From positions 1 to 6,754 of the forward strand of contig CALBVI010000413.1 of NCBI GenBank assembly GCA_937969395.1: a stretch of 6,754 nucleotides of DNA. The letters are read 5' to 3'. Origin of the DNA: an uncultured Spongiibacteraceae bacterium. Lineage in GTDB: Bacteria > Pseudomonadota > Gammaproteobacteria > Pseudomonadales > Dasaniaceae. The translations under genes and the position numbers were made by a program. The notes below the pieces were generated by a model. The model was not told where the DNA came from. It saw only the letters and a program-made list of their open reading frames with translations, and made no database searches. This document shows positions 5,607 through 6,754 of the stretch, one piece after another. Position 1 is the stretch's first letter. The number at the start of each line of letters is the position of its first letter.

Positions 5607-5680
5607 AGCTAGGCGTCCGACGATTTGAAGCTAGATAGTTGGGCGTTAGCTAGTTAGAAGTTAAATAGCTAGAAGGTAGA
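5607..5680. repeat. Degenerate AGCTAG repeat tract between GST and cupin genes
   Basis: AGCTAG occurs at 5607, 5629, 5648 and 5667, spaced 22, 19 and 19 bases. Related words (TAGAAGT, TAGAAGG, AGATAG) lie between and after them. It fills most of the 113-bp gap between the GST stop and the cupin start. No terminator hairpin is visible here, so GST and cupin may be co-transcribed through it. It may be a decayed short tandem repeat; no function is evident. Confidence 0.5.
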
Positions 5681-5706
5681 AATCAGGAGCCAGATAGGAA
5701 AAGTTA

Positions 5707-6402
5707 ATGATAAAAGTTGCAGAAAATTTTAACCAACGTGTTGTTGTACATAGTGAATCACTTCAGTGGGTTGCATCGCCAATGCCTGGGGTAGAGAGAA
5801 GAATGCTCGATAGAGTGGGAGGTGAAGTGGCACGTGCGACCAGCATTGTGCGCTACGCTCCCGGCAGCGAGTTTTCTCCACATGTACATACCGGTGGCGA
5901 AGAATTTATTGTGCTCGACGGTGTGTTTCAAGATGAGCACGGCAGCTTTCCTACTGGCTCCTATATAAGAAATCCGCCGCAATCAAAGCATCAGCCCAGT
6001 TCAGAAGTCGGCTGTGTTATGTTTGTAAAGTTATGGCAGTTTCAACCGGATGATAGAACGCATATCCGTTTGCAAACTGATTTTATGGCCGGCGTTAAGC
6101 ATCCCGATTATCACAATGTCGCTGTTACACCATTGTATAAAGATACCCTCGAAGAAGTTAGCTTGTTGCACTTTGAGCCTGAAGGGGAAATGTCACTCAC
6201 CGTAAAAGGTGGTGCAGAGCTATTAGTATTGGAAGGTTCAATTGAAGAGCAAGCCGATACACTCGTGAAGCACAGCTGGTTACGGGTTCCAATCAACAGT
6301 GAGATAAAAGCAAAAGCGGGTAACAACGGGGCAAAAATATGGATCAAAAGCGGCCATCTAATCGACGTAGAACATCAAATTACGCGAGTAAAAAACGCAT
6401 AA
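5707..6402 (+). CDS. ChrR-like two-cupin protein without an adjacent ECF sigma factor
   Basis: A 231-residue protein made of two cupin-like halves. The first half has a complete cupin motif 1: G53, H59, H61, E65 and G72 at the spacing G-x5-HxH-x3-E-x6-G (YAPGSEFSPHVHTGGEEF). Motif 2 follows as GSYIRNPPQSKH with H95, giving a probable metal site of H59, H61, E65 and H95. This half matches the C-terminal cupin of ChrR, the zinc anti-sigma factor of the singlet-oxygen response. The second half (about 115-231) has cupin-like strands (AELLVLEGSIEEQ, SWLRVP) but has lost the metal ligands. The N-terminal zinc-binding anti-sigma domain of ChrR is absent and no sigma factor gene is nearby, so a direct enzymatic or binding role is likelier. 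It follows the GST gene by 113 bp and ends before a strong terminator. AGGA lies 7 bases before its ATG. Confidence 0.82.
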   Translation: MIKVAENFNQRVVVHSESLQWVASPMPGVERRMLDRVGGEVARATSIVRYAPGSEFSPHVHTGGEEFIVLDGVFQDEHGSFPTGSYIRNPPQSKHQPSSEVGCVMFVKLWQFQPDDRTHIRLQTDFMAGVKHPDYHNVAVTPLYKDTLEEVSLLHFEPEGEMSLTVKGGAELLVLEGSIEEQADTLVKHSWLRVPINSEIKAKAGNNGAKIWIKSGHLIDVEHQITRVKNA

Positions 6403-6465
6403 TGTAGTGATGTGTTTTTTTAGATGTTAAATGACAAGCGCTTAGCTGTAAAAGCTTCGTATTAT

Positions 6466-6493
6466 AAAGTGAGCCTTCGGACTCACTTTTTTT
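6466..6493 (+). terminator. Rho-independent terminator after the cupin gene
   Basis: AAAGTGAG (6466-6473) pairs perfectly with CTCACTTT (6482-6489). Inside, after one C-A mismatch, a C-G pair closes a TTCG tetraloop (6475-6480), and the stem runs into T7 (6487-6493). This ends the GST-cupin unit. It could also serve the converging gene at 6523 on the minus strand, though the T-run there is weak (TTTATAAT). Confidence 0.85.
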
Positions 6494-6522
6494 ATCGACA
6501 GCCGTATTGATAAAAGTGTCAA

Positions 6523-6754
6523 TTAGGGCACAAGTTTAAGCGCAGTTACCGGTTCTTTACCATTGAAAAAAGGAGAGGGCTTATTCCGTTTCTTAAACAT
6601 TCCCCAAAACATAAAACGTAACATTTTAGGCATGAATGAAAGAGGGAATTTAGGGTGAGTGTCTTTAGGCATCTCTCCAATAGCGCTTTTACCAAAGGCC
6701 TTTAAGGTTACCGGGCCTATTGCGTCTAGCTTTTCCCGCTCGTTAGCAAACTTC
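6523..6754 (-). CDS. Unrecognised protein, C-terminal 76 residues (cut by window edge)
   Basis: On the minus strand a frame entering at the right edge is open for 76 codons and stops with TAA at 6525-6523. The visible part begins KFANEREKLDAIGPVTLKAF and ends with a basic, proline-containing tail (KKRNKPSPFFNGKEP, then VTALKLVP). Between them is a Met/Phe/Pro-rich stretch (FPLSFMPKMLRFMFWGMF) that might be an amphipathic or membrane-surface helix. I do not recognise the family from this fragment and assign no function. It converges on the cupin gene with 120 bp between stop codons, including the terminator. It is taken as coding because the frame is open to the edge, ends just before that terminator, and has protein-like composition. 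Confidence 0.6.
   Translation of the reverse strand, partial: KFANEREKLDAIGPVTLKAFGKSAIGEMPKDTHPKFPLSFMPKMLRFMFWGMFKKRNKPSPFFNGKEPVTALKLVP

Noticed and set aside
5758..6347. Two minus-strand open frames opposite the cupin gene.
   Set aside because: They are shadows of the cupin gene, whose metal-binding motifs are clear on the plus strand.

Overview
The window reads as a piece of chromosome from a moderately AT-rich gammaproteobacterium. A marine Alteromonadales-type organism (Pseudoalteromonas, Shewanella or Colwellia-like) is my guess, from the style of the XRE/2TM regulator and the general protein flavour. This is inference, not a database match. No IS element, CRISPR array, tRNA, rRNA or phage gene was seen. 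Two genes are cut by the window edges.

Left part (1-2061, all minus strand). In transcription order the genes are a TSUP/TauE-type membrane transporter (TTG start), an XRE helix-turn-helix regulator with a C-terminal two-helix membrane domain, a GNAT acetyltransferase, and a small DUF2007 protein that runs off the left edge. The last three are spaced 36-41 bp apart and may form one operon. Its promoter region (about 1243-1287) holds two 11-bp direct repeats and an inverted half-copy, a likely operator.

Middle and right (2219-6402). This is the most interesting part, a small TetR-controlled locus. A TetR-family gene (4258-4776, minus) lies between two copies of the same palindromic site (core CTAYCGGTAGGTAG, 13 of 14 bases identical). 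One copy sits on the -10/start-site region of a near-consensus sigma70 promoter for a glutathione S-transferase gene (plus strand). That gene is followed by an orphan ChrR-like cupin gene and a clear rho-independent terminator. The other copy lies just upstream of a CmcJ/NvfI-type (GA4-desaturase-like) putative non-heme iron oxygenase gene on the minus strand, nested in a large terminator-like hairpin. A secreted alpha/beta hydrolase (carboxylesterase type) follows that oxygenase after 57 bp and may be co-transcribed; the 57-bp gap holds a 13-bp-arm inverted repeat. The simplest model is a ligand-responsive TetR repressor that co-induces an oxygenase, a GST, a cupin and perhaps an esterase. 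That would be a small modification or detoxification module for an unknown, probably electrophilic or ester-containing compound.

Right edge (6523-6754, minus). The C-terminal end of an unrecognised gene converges on the cupin gene.

No gene-free stretch exceeds 300 bp. The longest is 4007-4257 (251 bp). Its half next to the oxygenase gene carries the operator, hairpin and candidate promoter; I see nothing convincing in about 4096-4257. The 157-bp gap at 2062-2218 holds only the ribosome binding site of the transporter and an in-frame extension of the hydrolase reading frame. The 120-bp gap at 6403-6522 holds the terminator.
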